Made by a program: the position numbers and the translations under genes
The notes under the pieces: model-generated
The model's input: only the letters and a program-made list of their open reading frames with translations
Database searches by the model: none
What the model was told of the DNA's origin: nothing
Assembly: GCA_963971535.1 (NCBI GenBank)
Contig: OZ020594.1
Span: 114,596,418-114,660,417, forward strand
Length of the DNA stretch: 64,000 nucleotides
Direction of reading: 5' to 3'
DNA from: Notolepis coatsorum
Lineage: Eukaryota > Chordata > Actinopteri > Aulopiformes > Paralepididae
Shown here: positions 9,395-19,729 of the stretch, in pieces
Layout of the letters: each line of letters begins with the position of its first letter
How positions within the stretch are numbered: position 1 is the stretch's first letter

Positions 9395-9630
9395 TGTAGT
9401 GACTACAGTATTGGTTCGTGTTCATCTTCTGACTATGTTGTGTAGTGGGAGGGAACTAATGATCTGGCACCGGGCGCCAGAGGGGACATCTATTTAGGTT
9501 GCACGGGTTGTTATTCATTCATGGCTGTGCTGGGATTCATGTACTGGTGTTCTTGTTTACTGACGTGGCTTTGTACATTAAACAAGCATTACGTTACCTC
9601 CGTTTATTCCTCTTTCCTCCGGGCACTACA
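9395..9630 (+). repeat. 3' LTR
   Basis: The 236-bp copy of 5105-5340 is followed by GTCT (9631-9634), the second half of the target duplication. A G7 tract lies just before it (9384-9390). Confidence 0.95.
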
Positions 9631-10131
9631 GTCTTTTTAAGTGGAGTGAGTTTAACTCGCAGTACCGCTACTCGCCAGTCACTTCACAACGCTTGAAGTC
9701 CATCGTCTGACAGTGCCTCGCGCTACCATCTGTTATATATATATATATATGTTGGGATTATTAGGATACACATTTATTTGTCTTTCCCAGTACTCCACGG
9801 GATTCTCCAACGCAAAGAAACTCGTAATGAATTCCTATGTCGACACTTGTGTTGCGGGGATGTTCCGGGGAACATAGGGATGATCCCGTGTTGGAGACGC
9901 GTTGCGCACCAACCCCGAAGCCATTTCCTGAATCAGTGACGCGGAGTGGGGCTTCGGGGGCGGTACCCCCCGGAGTGGGGCTTCGGGGGCGGTACCCCCC
10001 GGACCGAGGCTTCGGACGTCATCAGTACGTCACCTGATACGCGCTTCGATACAGGCTCCACTTAAAAAAAGCTGGATTGCTCGACACAAGCTCCGGAGCC
10101 TCGCTTCAAACGTCACATCACTACTCATCAG

Positions 10132-10712
10132 TAAAGTGGATCATTGGGAACCACAGCACAAGTCAATACTGTGGCTCATAGGGAACCACAGCAAGACGAG
10201 CAAAGTTATAGGAATAAGCTTTGCGCAACAAGAAACGTTGAGGACAGCGGGGAATCCATTCAGCCTCGCTTTGATGCGCGCGCGGAGCTGATGCGTTGAG
10301 GACTGCGTGGGATTTGCGCAGTTCCAGCTGTTGGATGTCAACAGAGCCACGAGCTGAGAAGCGCAGACGTCAACCTACTCATCAGAGCGCCTCCAACTAC
10401 AACCAACGGTACCCAACGTCAGCTGCCAACATTTTCCGTGGTAGGCTACAAGCCGAGGTAAGGTAGCGCTACCCTTTTTTCTGGCCATGGTAAATGTGTG
10501 CACACAACTCTTACGTTTAGCGAGCATAAATTCCAATGCATTGGTAGCTGAAAATAGACTGCGCGTTCCAGTCTACCGTTAACTTTGATTCCTTTGTGCG
10601 CGCCACCGTTGGCGTTGAATCCTTTATGCACAATTACCGTTGACTTTTTGAAGCCTTTGTGCGCGCCGGGCATAACGATACTGCTTCAAACATTTCACTG
10701 CAGATTGTCAAC
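10132..10712 (+). other. Leader upstream of BEL/Pao-like gag
   Basis: No gene is visible. A short direct repeat, CAT(T/A)GGGAACCACAGCA, occurs at about 10142 and 10189, and the phrase 'TTTGTGCGCGCC' recurs at about 10592 and 10650. This is probably untranslated leader of the gag that starts at 10713; no LTR edge could be placed. Confidence 0.3.
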
Positions 10713-11788
10713 ATGAGCGTTTCTGATGGCAATCAAGACATTAATAATGATCAACTCGTCGGTGCAGAGGCGGCTGTGGAAACTGTCACAATGGAAAAAA
10801 GGGAAATTAAACTGACATATAAGGCTGTAATGGAAAAATTGGGAAAATTGGAAAATAAAAGGTCAGATAATTTAAATAAGGCAAAAAAGTTGTTGCAAAT
10901 GATGGAGTTATTTATGCACAATACTGATGTAACAGGGGTACAAAGTGTATTGTGTGAATATGTAAGGCTGTGTGAGACAGCCAAAATTGTACAAATTGAA
11001 TTTATGAATACATCAACTATGTCCCCGGATGAAAGTGCATTACAAACTGCCTGGTTTGGGTCAAGAATAAACACGTTGGAAAGCTTCCACGTGCATGTTG
11101 AGAGTTGGCTGGCACACAATATGGCAATTACAAGTAGCCAGGGTGAAGTGCACTCAGAACCTGTGCACACAGAGGAGGTGCACACTGTCTGTGTAGACAC
11201 AGAGGATGTGCACACAGAGGATGTACACACAGAGGATGTGCACACAGAGGAGGTGAACACTGTCAGTGCACCCACAGAGGACGTGTGCCCAGACAACATA
11301 CAACCAGTGGTTGATGATGTGAAACCAAATGACAGTATTTCAAATATCACCTTTGGACACTCACAAGGCAGCAGAAAGAGTGGTAGCAGTGCCGGCTCTG
11401 AACGCCTCATAGCAGAGGCTAAAAGAGCATCACTGCTGGTGAAAGCAGCGTACTTGAAGGAGAGACAAGCTCTGGAGGATCAAGAGGAAGAGTTAAGGAG
11501 GAATAATGAGGAGCAAGAGCAACAGTTAAGGAGGAATAATGAAGTGCTAAGGAGGAACAAGGAAGTGTTAAGGAGGAAAAAGCAGCAACTTGAAATGGAA
11601 GCTGAGTTGGCTGCATCCACTGCTCAATTGGCTGTTCTGCATACTACGTCAGAGTCAGGGAGACGGTCACGAACCTCTAGCCAAAGGCATGTGGGAAATC
11701 ACACTGGACCTCCTCATTCAAGCCATACTGTGCTAAATCCAACAGCACAGCAATTCAACATTCCTATGCCAGAGCCTGTTGACTCCAA
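10713..11788 (+). pseudogene. BEL/Pao-like Gag, 5' part, interrupted by a transposon
   Basis: From ATG at 10713 the frame stays open until it runs into a foldback transposon at 11789. It encodes a helical N-terminal domain (YKAVMEKLGKLENKRSDNLN), then repeats of a six-residue unit of the type HTEDV, then a Ser-rich segment and a charged coiled coil (AKRASLLVKAAYLKERQALE, with RRN repeats). Coiled coils of this form with an E-L-A-A-S-T-A-Q pattern are typical of BEL/Pao Gag. The missing C-terminal part resumes after 13587. No protease or RT frame follows, so the element is dead or only gag remains. A domesticated gag gene is an alternative I cannot exclude. Confidence 0.6.
11145..11290 (+). 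repeat. 18-bp coding repeat in the gag frame
   Basis: GTGCACACAGAGGAGGTG and variants repeat about eight times and encode six-residue units such as VHTEDVHTEEV. The period is in frame with the gag reading frame. Confidence 0.85.
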
Positions 11789-12005
11789 TAGGGTCCAGCT
11801 GCAGACTCGGAGCCTCGAGGTCCAGATTGGTACTTCCGACCGCCACAGGACTTCCGACCGCCACAGGACTAATGCGGAAGTATCTCGAAGTACGTCTGAC
11901 GTATCTCGAATTACGTCTGACGTTTCTCTTCATAAAATAATATAAAATCAGCAGCATGGGGAGGGCCGGGGGGAGGGGAGGTACAGGTAGTAGAAGACAG
12001 AGGTA

Positions 12006-12240
12006 CAGGTCACATAATTATAGTACAGTGGAGAAGTAAAAATGGAATAAAAAGGCAGTGTAAACAATATACAATATTATTAACTCTAATAATAACACGC
12101 CTCGCGGGCTCATTATAATACGAGTCACATAATTATAGTACAGTGGAGAAGTAAAAATGGAATAAAAAGGCAGTGTAAACAATATACAATATTATTAACT
12201 CTAATAATAACACGCCTCGCGGGCTCATTATAATACGAGA
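12006..12240. repeat. 117-bp tandem duplication in foldback left arm
   Basis: The block beginning TCACATAATTATAGTACAGT and ending CTCATTATAATACGAG occurs twice back to back. The right arm has it once. Confidence 0.9.
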
Positions 12241-12565
12241 GCCGTGGGTCTGCATTGTATAGAGCGGATCCCCCGGCCGTATTCAAGCGCTGGAGCGCTT
12301 TGCGATGGATCAAACTGTATTAATATAGTAGTAATAATAGTAGTTGGCTAGTTGCGCGCTTCTGGCCACCTCCCGCAGTGCGCGCATACACACATACTGT
12401 CTGTAGCTATACAGTACGTGCAAATCGCACAGGTTGCCTCATCTCATCTGGCTCTGCAAATAGATCTAGAGTCTGAATATCATATAATAGCCTGCTGATG
12501 ATCTCTCTCTCTCGAGTCAAATCCATTCTGAGAACGGAATGCAGTGCCCGCGACGAGGGTCTTGA

Positions 12566-12927
12566 TTGATTGATTGATTGATTGATTGAAAATTGTATTA
12601 ACAGATCATGCTGGACCTACAAAAGGCCTTTGACACTGTCAATCACTCCATTCTTGATTGAACATTTTATTAACAGATTGCAGAATGGGTACAGTACAGT
12701 ACAGCTCAATACACACAATTGTTAAGGGGATGCAGACCAGAGAAAGACTTTCGTCTTGTTTACATCAGGGTCCCCCATTTTCAATTCATCAGGACATATA
12801 TGACATACCAGATTTGCAAATACAGTATTGTTTGTGATACAAAAAGAGTCCAGAAAAGAGAGTATATACATTTGACGTAGAAACTGTACATTGGAGGAGG
12901 TTGGGTAGGTGGGGGGGGGGGGGGACT
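12566..12927 (-). mobile_element. Rearranged LINE 3' end at the foldback centre
   Basis: Two minus-strand family tails sit next to each other: (TTGA)n-AATTGTATTAACAGAT at 12566-12607 and the longer tail from 12655. Between them, 12608-12655 matches the plus strand of the reverse transcriptase region (50700-50747; LDLQKAFDTVNHSI). The longer tail continues into the 3' UTR to a G-rich tract at about 12909-12924. Confidence 0.8.
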
Positions 12928-13587
12928 GTACTCGTCGCGGGCACTGCATTCCGTTCTCAGAATGGATTTGACTCGAGAGAGAGATCATCAGCAGGCTATT
13001 ATATGATATTCAGACTCTAGATCTATTTGCAGAGCCAGATGAGATGAGGCTCTTGACAATTAATTTTGCACGTACTGTATAGCTACAGACAGTATGTGTG
13101 TATGCGCGCACTGCGGGAGGTGGCCAGAAGCGCGCAACTAGCCAACTACTATTATTACTACTATATTAATACAGTTTGATCCATCGCAAAGCGCTCCAGC
13201 GCTTGAATACGGCCGGGGGATCCGCTCTATACAATGCAGACCCACGGCTCTCGTATTATAATGAGCCCGCGAGGCGTGTTATTATTAGAGTTAATAATAT
13301 TGTATATTGTTTACACTGCCTTTTTATTCCATTTTTACTTCTCCACTGTACTATAATTATGTGACCTGTACCTCTATGTCTTCTACTACCTGTACCTCCC
13401 CTCCCCCCGGCCCTCCCCATGCTGCTGATTTTATATTATTTTATGAAGAGAAACGTCAGACGTAATTCGAGATACGTCAGACGTACTTCGAGATACTTCC
13501 GCATTAGTCCTGTGGCGGTCGGAAGTCCTGTGGCGGTCGGAAGTACCAATCTGGACCTCGAGGCTCCGAGTCTGCAGCTCGACCCTA

Positions 13588-13785
13588 CTCTGTTGTCAAG
13601 CCAAAGGTTAAACCTCACCTATTCCACAAGCCACCACAAGGTGGAGCTACTGCACAACCACCCCTCTTTCACATGCCATCACAAGGTGGAGCTGCTGCAC
13701 AACCACCCCTCTTTCACATGCCATCCTCTGGTTTTCATAGCGGCCAGATGCATTGTGGGATATGTGAGTGGTCTATTGTAGTTAG
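13588..13785 (+). pseudogene. BEL/Pao-like Gag, 3' remainder
   Basis: After the foldback element, a Pro/Gln-rich frame contains two copies of a block including QPPLFHMPS, with the DNA unit of ~57 bp repeated from about 13625 to 13725. It would follow the Pro-rich end reached at 11788. It stops near 13800. The assignment rests on position and composition only. Confidence 0.4.
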
Positions 13786-13789
13786 AGTG

Positions 13790-14367
13790 CAGCGGGAACA
13801 GTAGAGTTACGTTAGTTAATAACATTAAGAACAGAGAGGGCTGTTGCCAACCCTGCAAACCCAGATAAATGCCCAGTCCTCGAGAGAAGTGTTTACTGGT
13901 TTACTGTCACCACCTTCCAGAGGGAGTTACCCCGAAGTCCGGCTACTTCTAACAAGTAGTTACACGACGGAGCTTCACCTGCAGCAGGAGACGCTGCTGG
14001 ACTCTACTGCGTTCAGAACAACACAGGAGAACAAACACAGGTAGGTTCATGTCCACCTCTCCGTTTAGTTACAGTAAACTCTGCTTTTATCATCTACTGA
14101 GCGCACATCTGATCTGTTGGGCGTTTCTGCCACTTTTCATCCAGACTGGGCCTTGACCAGAGGTAAGTTAGCTGGAGCAGCTAACAAGCTAAGCTGCTAT
14201 GCTAATGCTACTACTGAGTTAGGCCATGTTTAGACGGGAACGACGAAAGGGTTCTCAAGGCTCTCGTCGCGTACTGCTTACATCACAGGCATGCGCCAGT
14301 AGCCTAGAAGCGTAAACAAAACATGTCTGATTCTATCCATGGCATCACCTGAAGCAGACCAGGCCAA
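13790..14367. other. No recognised gene
   Basis: GGCCATGTTTAGACGGGAAC at about 14223 resembles the left end of the transposon at 59477 but no partner end was found. Otherwise no repeats or domains were seen. Confidence 0.3.
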
Positions 14368-14699
14368 TAGGGTCCAGCTGCAGCCGCGGTGATTGTTCCA
14401 GATTGAGCAACTTCCGCCCGGTCCCACGACATTTCTCCCGGGACAGGACAATGTGCGCTGATTGGCGGAAAGTACGGAAGTATCTGGAAGTACGTCTGAC
14501 GTTGAACGTCAAAATGAACGTCAAAATCAAAAGCAAGTACGTCTGCGCTGACGAGAGGGGGGGGGGGGGGGCTTGTATTGATCAGGTTAGTAGATATTGT
14601 ACCGATCAGGTATTACAGATCATATCCGCATGAAATAAACTAAAATGTTAAAACCCATTTAGACTGTTTCTCATTCCTGTAGTACTGTTGTTTATACTC

Positions 14700-15200
14700 T
14701 GCTCCTGTGTAACCCAACCCCCTCCAATGTACAGTAAATGACCAAGTATGGTTTTGTCATTATTCCAATGTACAGTTTTGCTTGTACAGTTGTACAGTGT
14801 CCCCCACCCCTCCTTCCCGACCCCCCCCCCCCCCCCCCCCCCCCCCCCAACCACCTCCAATGTACAGTCCCCCCCCCCCCCCCCCCACCTACCCAACCTC
14901 CTCCAATGTACAGTTTCTACGTCAAATGTATATACTCTTTTCTGGACTCTTTTTGTATCACAAACAATACTGTATTTGCAAATCTGGTATGTCATAAATG
15001 TATAGATGTAGCAGTACTGTCTCTGTATGTCGTGTATGTCATATGTTATGATGAATTGAAAATGGGGGACCCTGATGTAAACAAGACGAAAGTCTTTCTC
15101 TGGTCTGCATACCCTTAACAATTGTGTGTATTGAGCTGTACTGTATTGTACCCAACCCATTCTGCAATCTGTTAATAACATTTTCAATCAATCAATCAAG
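14700..15200 (+). mobile_element. LINE 3' UTR copy with expanded poly(C)
   Basis: Plus-strand 3' UTR of the family ending CTGTTAATAACATTTTCAAT plus (CAAT)n. The C-rich part has long poly(C) runs at about 14821-14848 and 14869-14886, longer than in the intact copy. The Pro-rich open frames here on both strands are composition artefacts. Confidence 0.85.
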
Positions 15201-16483
15201 ACCCGCATCGCGGGCACTGCATTCCGTTCTCAGAATGGATTTGAGAGAGAGAGAGAGAGAGAGAGATCATCAGCAGGCTATATATGATATTCAGACTCTA
15301 GATCTATTTGCAGAGCCAGATGAGATGAGGCAACCTGTGCGATTGGCTCTTGACAACTAATTTTGCACGTACTGTATACAGTATGTGTGTATGCGCGCAC
15401 TGCGGGAGGTGGCCAGAAGCGCGCAACTAGCCAACTACTATTATTACTACTATATTAATACGGTCTATTCCATTATATAGCTATAGGTGCTGTATGATGA
15501 CAATACATTTGATTCCTATCTAATTTTGATCCATTGCAAAGCGCTCCAGCGCTTAAATACGGCTGGGGGATCCGCTCTATACAATGCAGACCCACGGCTC
15601 TTGTATTATAATGAGCCCGCCAGGCCTGTACGCTGCGATGATCTCGTCGCAAATTGCCCCTTTAATTGGCCGTTGCGATTGGTAAATAATATTTGGGGGC
15701 GGGCTTGCGAGTAGGGATTTCAAGCCTTGCATTCGCATTTCACTCCTAAATGATCCAAGGCGTGTGATGACGCTGAGCACTCAGGTATGATCAGCGGGGA
15801 AAATCAACTGAGCACTCACTCTGATAGACTGTCTGATTTAGCTATGAAGAAAAGTAAAGTTAGTAGTAGGGATGGGAATCGATTGTTCCTAACTGGGTTT
15901 TGGCCATATGCTCCCGAAATTCTCCCGCTGTTTGGCTGCTTCTATGTGCAGTGAAAACTACTCGAAATGATGTCATTGATTTAGTTCAGGGTTAGCCGCG
16001 GAGCTAACGCTAGCTAACGTGAGCTAATCAAGCTCACAGAGAGAGATAAACAGCTGACAGCAGGTAGTACAGGTACAAATACAATAAAACAAGGGGTGGG
16101 GGCTGTTGTGTAAACCTTGTGCCGCGTCAATCTGGTCCACACGTTACTCGTTCATATCTCAGCCTGTGCTGAGATATGCCCATTCCGCGGTCTGTTAATA
16201 AAGTTTTCAATCAGACAGATGTATGGAAAGGCTTTTATTATAACATTCGTTGAGGTAAAATCATTATGCCTCATTTAGTCATCCTGCAGAGCACTGGTCT
16301 CCTACTCGTGGGCCGCGGGGAGCTAATGTAAGTAGCTTTGTTGATGTCAGCACACGGGGCATTCAGGAAGTCAAAAACGAATGCGCTTGCCGATTGGTGC
16401 TAAGAACAGCAGGGTGGGTGCAAGCGTTGTGACGTAATTGGCAGACTCTACTGTCAATCAAAATTATTCTGTTTTCCATCAGA

Positions 16484-16615
16484 ATGAATGAATGAGAACT
16501 TTATTAACAGATTGCATAATGGGTACAATACAGTACAGGAGGATGAAGACCAGAGAGACTTTCGGCTTTTTTACATAAGGGTCCTCCATTTTCAATTCAT
16601 CAAAACATTTAGAGA
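16484..16615 (-). mobile_element. LINE 3' end, diverged
   Basis: (GAAT)n-GAGAACTTTATTAACAGATT opens a minus-strand family tail that lacks the CAATTGTTAAGGGG block, so it has an internal deletion. A 30-bp fragment of the plus-strand tail (GTCTGTTAATAAAGTTTTCA) also lies at 16188-16215. Confidence 0.75.
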
Positions 16616-16659
16616 CATACAAATATACAGTAGTTTCATAAAAATGCTAAAATGCTATT

Positions 16660-16805
16660 TATTGATTGATTGGTTTAAAACTTTATTAACATATTGCAGA
16701 ATGGGTACAGTACAGCTCAATACATACAATTGTTAAGGGGATGCAGACCAGAGAAAGACTTTTGTCTTGTTTACATCAGGGTCCCCCATTTTCAATTCAT
16801 CATAT
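16660..16805 (-). mobile_element. LINE 3' end
   Basis: A minus-strand tail from (ATTG)n through the CAATTGTTAAGGGGATGCAG block to GGGTCCCCCATTTTCAATTC. It is 5'-truncated and flanked by AT-rich sequence with no other feature up to about 16930. Confidence 0.85.
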
Positions 16806-16929
16806 TTCATATCTAAATCATATAATATCTCATTGCTAAATATATGCAATATATAATCTAATAATCCAATAATCTAAATCTAATATATAATATAAAAATG
16901 CTAAATGCATGGGTATTTTATTTTGTCTT

Positions 16930-17079
16930 TAATGTTAGCTTGCAAACTCATACTGTCTTGGTAAGCCTCATAATGAATTGTTTGGGGTAAAAAAGAAAAA
17001 CATTGTGATGTGTATCGTGTATCGCCGAAAGGTCAGAAAATATCGTGATATCATATTTAGGCCATATCGCCCAGCCCTA
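16930..17079. mobile_element. Orphan hAT right end
   Basis: The stretch ends ATATCGCCCAGCCCTA, the complement of a TAGGGCTGGGCGATAT terminus common among fish hAT elements. No matching left end was found nearby. TAGGGATGGGAATCGATTGT at about 15868 is a left-like end of a different family. Confidence 0.5.
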
Positions 17080-17132
17080 GTTGGTTCATTATAAAAGATA
17101 CAAACCTGACAAAAAAAGCACTTAAATGTTAA

Positions 17133-18083
17133 CACTTTGGTTGCCTAAGGTTAAATTAATGATATACCATAGATTGCCAGCGCTATTTGTCTATGGAGAA
17201 AGTCCCCTTCTTTGCAGGGCTATAACTTTTTAAATTCTATTGCTACATTGCCATTATTAGGGCCCATTCAAAGTCCTATATGTATTGTTCATTGTGTAGC
17301 AACGTTAAACTTTTTCATTCACATATTCATAGTAAAGTATGGTCTAATGTATAAGTATGTTTTCATCTCTTTCTGCAGCTTTCTCCAGAACGTGATATAT
17401 AGCCCCAAATGCATTATATTGATGATGAAATACAGTTTGATGGCAATCAGCGCGATATAAAAAATTCCAACTAGACGTACTTCTAGAAGTTACTACACGT
17501 CATCTGATGTTGACCGGATGGGCGAGGGGGCGTTTATAATTCCGTGGGCAGCGTTATACCAATCATCTAATGTGGGTCAAATGTTGATAATATCAGTTAT
17601 TATCGAAGACGGTAACGTTACACGCTGAAACTCACCCCAGTCTCCGCGCGCCGTTGGGCGATCATCGTCGAGTAGAAATTTTATCATTATGGGATATATT
17701 ATTACCCGGTCCATCTCCAGCTTGTATAATGGTATATACGTCCAAATCATGTTGTTTATCGAGTTATTGGCAATCGATCGCTATGTAGTGTGACGAGCTA
17801 GAGTGCCGGAACCTATCCCGAGTGGCCGGAAGCAATACGGACATCTAGCACAACCTCTACTGCGCTTCCTGTTAAGCGGTTGCGCGATCGGCCACCAGAT
17901 GGCGCTCCTGAACCGCCAGAGAGCTCAGTGGGTCCTGCTGGTGTATCTCAGGCCAGCGGAGGGACATTATGAATCCGATCGCAGATTTTTGAAATATTGA
18001 TATAAAGACGACGTACAGCGTCCCCCGGCAACTTTAGCATGGCCAGCAAAGACGTCTAAAGACGGCTCCCGGCAGTCAAAGTG
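17133..18083. mobile_element. piggyBac MITE
   Basis: TTAA duplications at 17129-17132 and 18084-18087 flank inverted ends CACTTTGGTTGCC and, reverse complemented, CACTTTGACTGCC. TTAA target sites and short ends of this type define piggyBac. No transposase frame is present, so it is non-autonomous. A second copy begins at 62973. Confidence 0.85.
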
Positions 18084-18540
18084 TTAAATAAAAGGACCAC
18101 AGTAATGAGGCAGGAGGAACATATTTCTTTGCACTATAATGGTAAAATTGTTATTTAAAAATTTGCCCCTAAAACATATTTTTTGCCCCTAAATTTCTAA
18201 TTTAGGGGCAAGTGTGCCCCTAGTGAAAAAGCTTAGCGTACAGCCCTGCCCGCGAGGCGTGTTATTATTAGAGTTAATAATATTGTATATTGTTTACACT
18301 GCCTTTTTATTCTATTTTTACTTCTCCACTGTACTATAATTATGTGACCTGTACCTCTATGTCTTCTACTACCTGTACCTCCCCTCCCCCCTCCCCATGC
18401 TGCTGAATGTATCTTATCTTATGAATACAACGTTCAATTAACGTTCGCTAACGTAGAGAAACGTCAGACGTAATTCGAGATACTTCCGTACTTTCCGCCA
18501 ATCAGCGCACATTGTCCTGTCCCGGGAGAAATGTCGTGGG

Positions 18541-19633
18541 CAGGGACCGAAACTAAAGCCCGCCGCCCGCCAGGGGTGCTCAGTTTTTACCTTTGGCGCT
18601 TGACACTTAGAGGGCTGCCCGCCGTGTGGCGTGTAATCAATCAAGTTCATAACGATACTCTTATTTTGAAAATCTGTGCGGGTCTCATTTCCGCCCCAAG
18701 CGCATCTCCAGTCATATCGATGGCTCCGGCAGTTAGCAACAATTAGGTTCGTATGATAGTACTCTTATTTTGAAAAAAAACGTGGCAACGAGTCATATCC
18801 GCCCAGCCCTGCAGCGGGATACTATTGGCTAAGGGCTTCTGCTCGCAGTGCTCATGTCAACACAGGCAGTCTGTCTGCTCTAGTCTAGAAGAGCGGACCT
18901 CCATGAGCTACCGTTACTGTTTAAACAATGACCCAGTCAACTATTCACTTTTAGTTTAATACATGACGAGGCATTGTCTAACGGTATCTAGCTGGCTAGC
19001 TACTGATAGCTGCTGATATCAACAAATGCTCTAGCAATAGTCTACTCGAGTGCATAATACCTCCATTCCCTCGTTAGCTAGCTTAGCTAGCTCACGTTAG
19101 ATCTCTGTCCCAGTAAACTAAATTGTCTTAACGTTATCTACCGGGCTAGCAGTAGCTACAGATAGCTCCTGATATCAATGTCTTATAACATTGATTGAAT
19201 GCGTATTCTAGCTGAGGGCATGTTGAATGTGATTTGACAAAAGAACCGTAACGTTATAAATAGGGTCCAGCTGCATCGCCGGAGAATCCTTGCATGCTGA
19301 ATGTAGGGTCTAGCTGAATATAGGGTCTAGCTGCAGGGCCGGAGAATCCTTGCTGGAGCTGGAGGCTACTCAAGTATACACACAGACAGTGGAGCTGTTT
19401 GCAGATAGCAAGCATTTTGGCTTATTGCGTGGTGGCGATGTCTCGCAGATAATACAACTACAAGTATGATTATATAATATATATTTTATTTAAAAAAAAT
19501 GTTTTTATATAAAATATATATATATATTTTTTTAATCAAAAAAATTTGGCAGGTAAGAAATATGCTTGGCGGGTAGACTCTTCCCATCTACCCGCCACTG
19601 GCCGGTGAGTCAAAAAGTTAATTTCGCTCCCTG
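18541..19633. mobile_element. Non-autonomous hAT
   Basis: The ends are CAGGGACCGAAACTAAAGC and, reverse complemented, CAGGGAGCGAAATTAACTTT. The flanks are GTCGTGGG (18533-18540) and TTCGTGGG (19634-19641), a 7/8 target duplication within the foldback end sequence. A palindrome, GGCGGGTAGA...TCTACCCGCC, is at about 19569-19595. A segment at about 18645-18812 resembles 28065-28222. Confidence 0.75.
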
Positions 19634-19729
19634 TTCGTGGGACCGGGCGGAAGTTGCTCAATCTGGAACAATCTCCGCGGCTGCAGCTGGAGGCTGCGGG
19701 GGGGGGGGGGGGGCACACAATGGTTTTTC

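Larger units (their letters stand above)
5105..9630 (+). mobile_element. Complete Ty3/gypsy LTR retrotransposon
   Basis: The structure is a 236-bp 5' LTR, primer-site region, gag, a -1 frameshift signal, pol (protease, reverse transcriptase, RNase H, integrase), a G-rich tract at 9384-9390 as candidate polypurine tract, and a 236-bp 3' LTR. A 4-bp target duplication, GTCT, lies at 5101-5104 and 9631-9634. The two LTRs read identical and both frames are open, so insertion was recent and the element may be active. It sits inside a hAT. Codon use is much more GC-rich than the flanks. There is no envelope frame. Confidence 0.95.
4040..10123. mobile_element. Non-autonomous hAT transposon containing a SINE and a Ty3/gypsy element
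   Basis: The left end is TAGTGATGGCGAGATGAAGC. The right end, reverse complemented, is TAGTGATGTGACGTTTGAAG. An exact 8-bp target duplication, CTCATCAG, lies at 4032-4039 and 10124-10131, the length typical of hAT. Without the SINE (4267-4752) and the gypsy element (5105-9630) about 1.07 kb remains, with no transposase. A short inverted pair, CTTTTTAAGTGGAG near 9633 and its complement near 10052, lies in the right part. An (AT)n tract is at about 9735-9751 and a duplicated 32-bp GC-rich unit is at about 9940-10003. Confidence 0.88.
11789..13587. mobile_element. Foldback DNA transposon with ~650-780-bp inverted arms
   Basis: The left arm (11789-12556) and the right arm (about 12932-13587) are near-perfect inverted copies. 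The ends are TAGGGTCCAGCTGCAGACTC and its complement with one change, with TA at each edge, so a TA target duplication is possible. The left arm has an extra ~117-bp tandem duplication at 12006-12240, absent from the right arm. The centre holds LINE fragments (12566-12927). No transposase is encoded. It splits the BEL/Pao-like gag. A related copy is at 14368-19690. Confidence 0.8.
15621..18248. mobile_element. DNA transposon with CAGGSCTGTACGCT ends
   Basis: The left end is CAGGCCTGTACGCTGCGATG and the right end, reverse complemented, is CAGGGCTGTACGCTAAGC. They interrupt foldback arm sequence that resumes as CCCGCGAGGCGTG. Only CCCGC (5-6 bp) is duplicated at the target, so the superfamily is uncertain. 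Inside are two LINE 3' ends, an orphan hAT end and a piggyBac MITE. The element at 27964-29209 has similar ends. No transposase is seen. ACTAGGGGCACACTTGCC follows the right terminus inward, and T-rich GCCCCTAAA repeats lie at 18166-18200. Confidence 0.55.
14368..19690. mobile_element. Second foldback copy, dismembered by later insertions
   Basis: The left end TAGGGTCCAGCTGCAGCCGC (14368) leads into sequence related to the 11.8-13.6 kb foldback ends. Arm-like sequence reappears at 15201-15620 and 18249-18540. The right end (CTCAATCTGGAACAATCTCC ... GGCTGCAGCTGG) is at about 19642-19690, without the final ACCCTA. Between these parts lie a LINE (14700-15200), a CAGG-ended transposon (15621-18248) and a hAT (18541-19633). 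The outer boundary at the right is uncertain. Confidence 0.5.

Noticed and set aside
12125..13364. Identical 62-codon ORFs at 12125-12313 (minus) and 13176-13364 (plus) as a duplicated gene
   Set aside because: They are mirror copies in the two arms of the foldback transposon and have no recognisable domain.
14738..15118. Proline-rich ORFs near 14.8-15.1 kb
   Set aside because: These are translations of poly(C) runs in a LINE 3' UTR.
17803..18000. Short ORFs shared by the two piggyBac MITE copies (also 63492-63839)
   Set aside because: They are shared because the MITE is repeated; the frames differ in length between copies and show no transposase motif.
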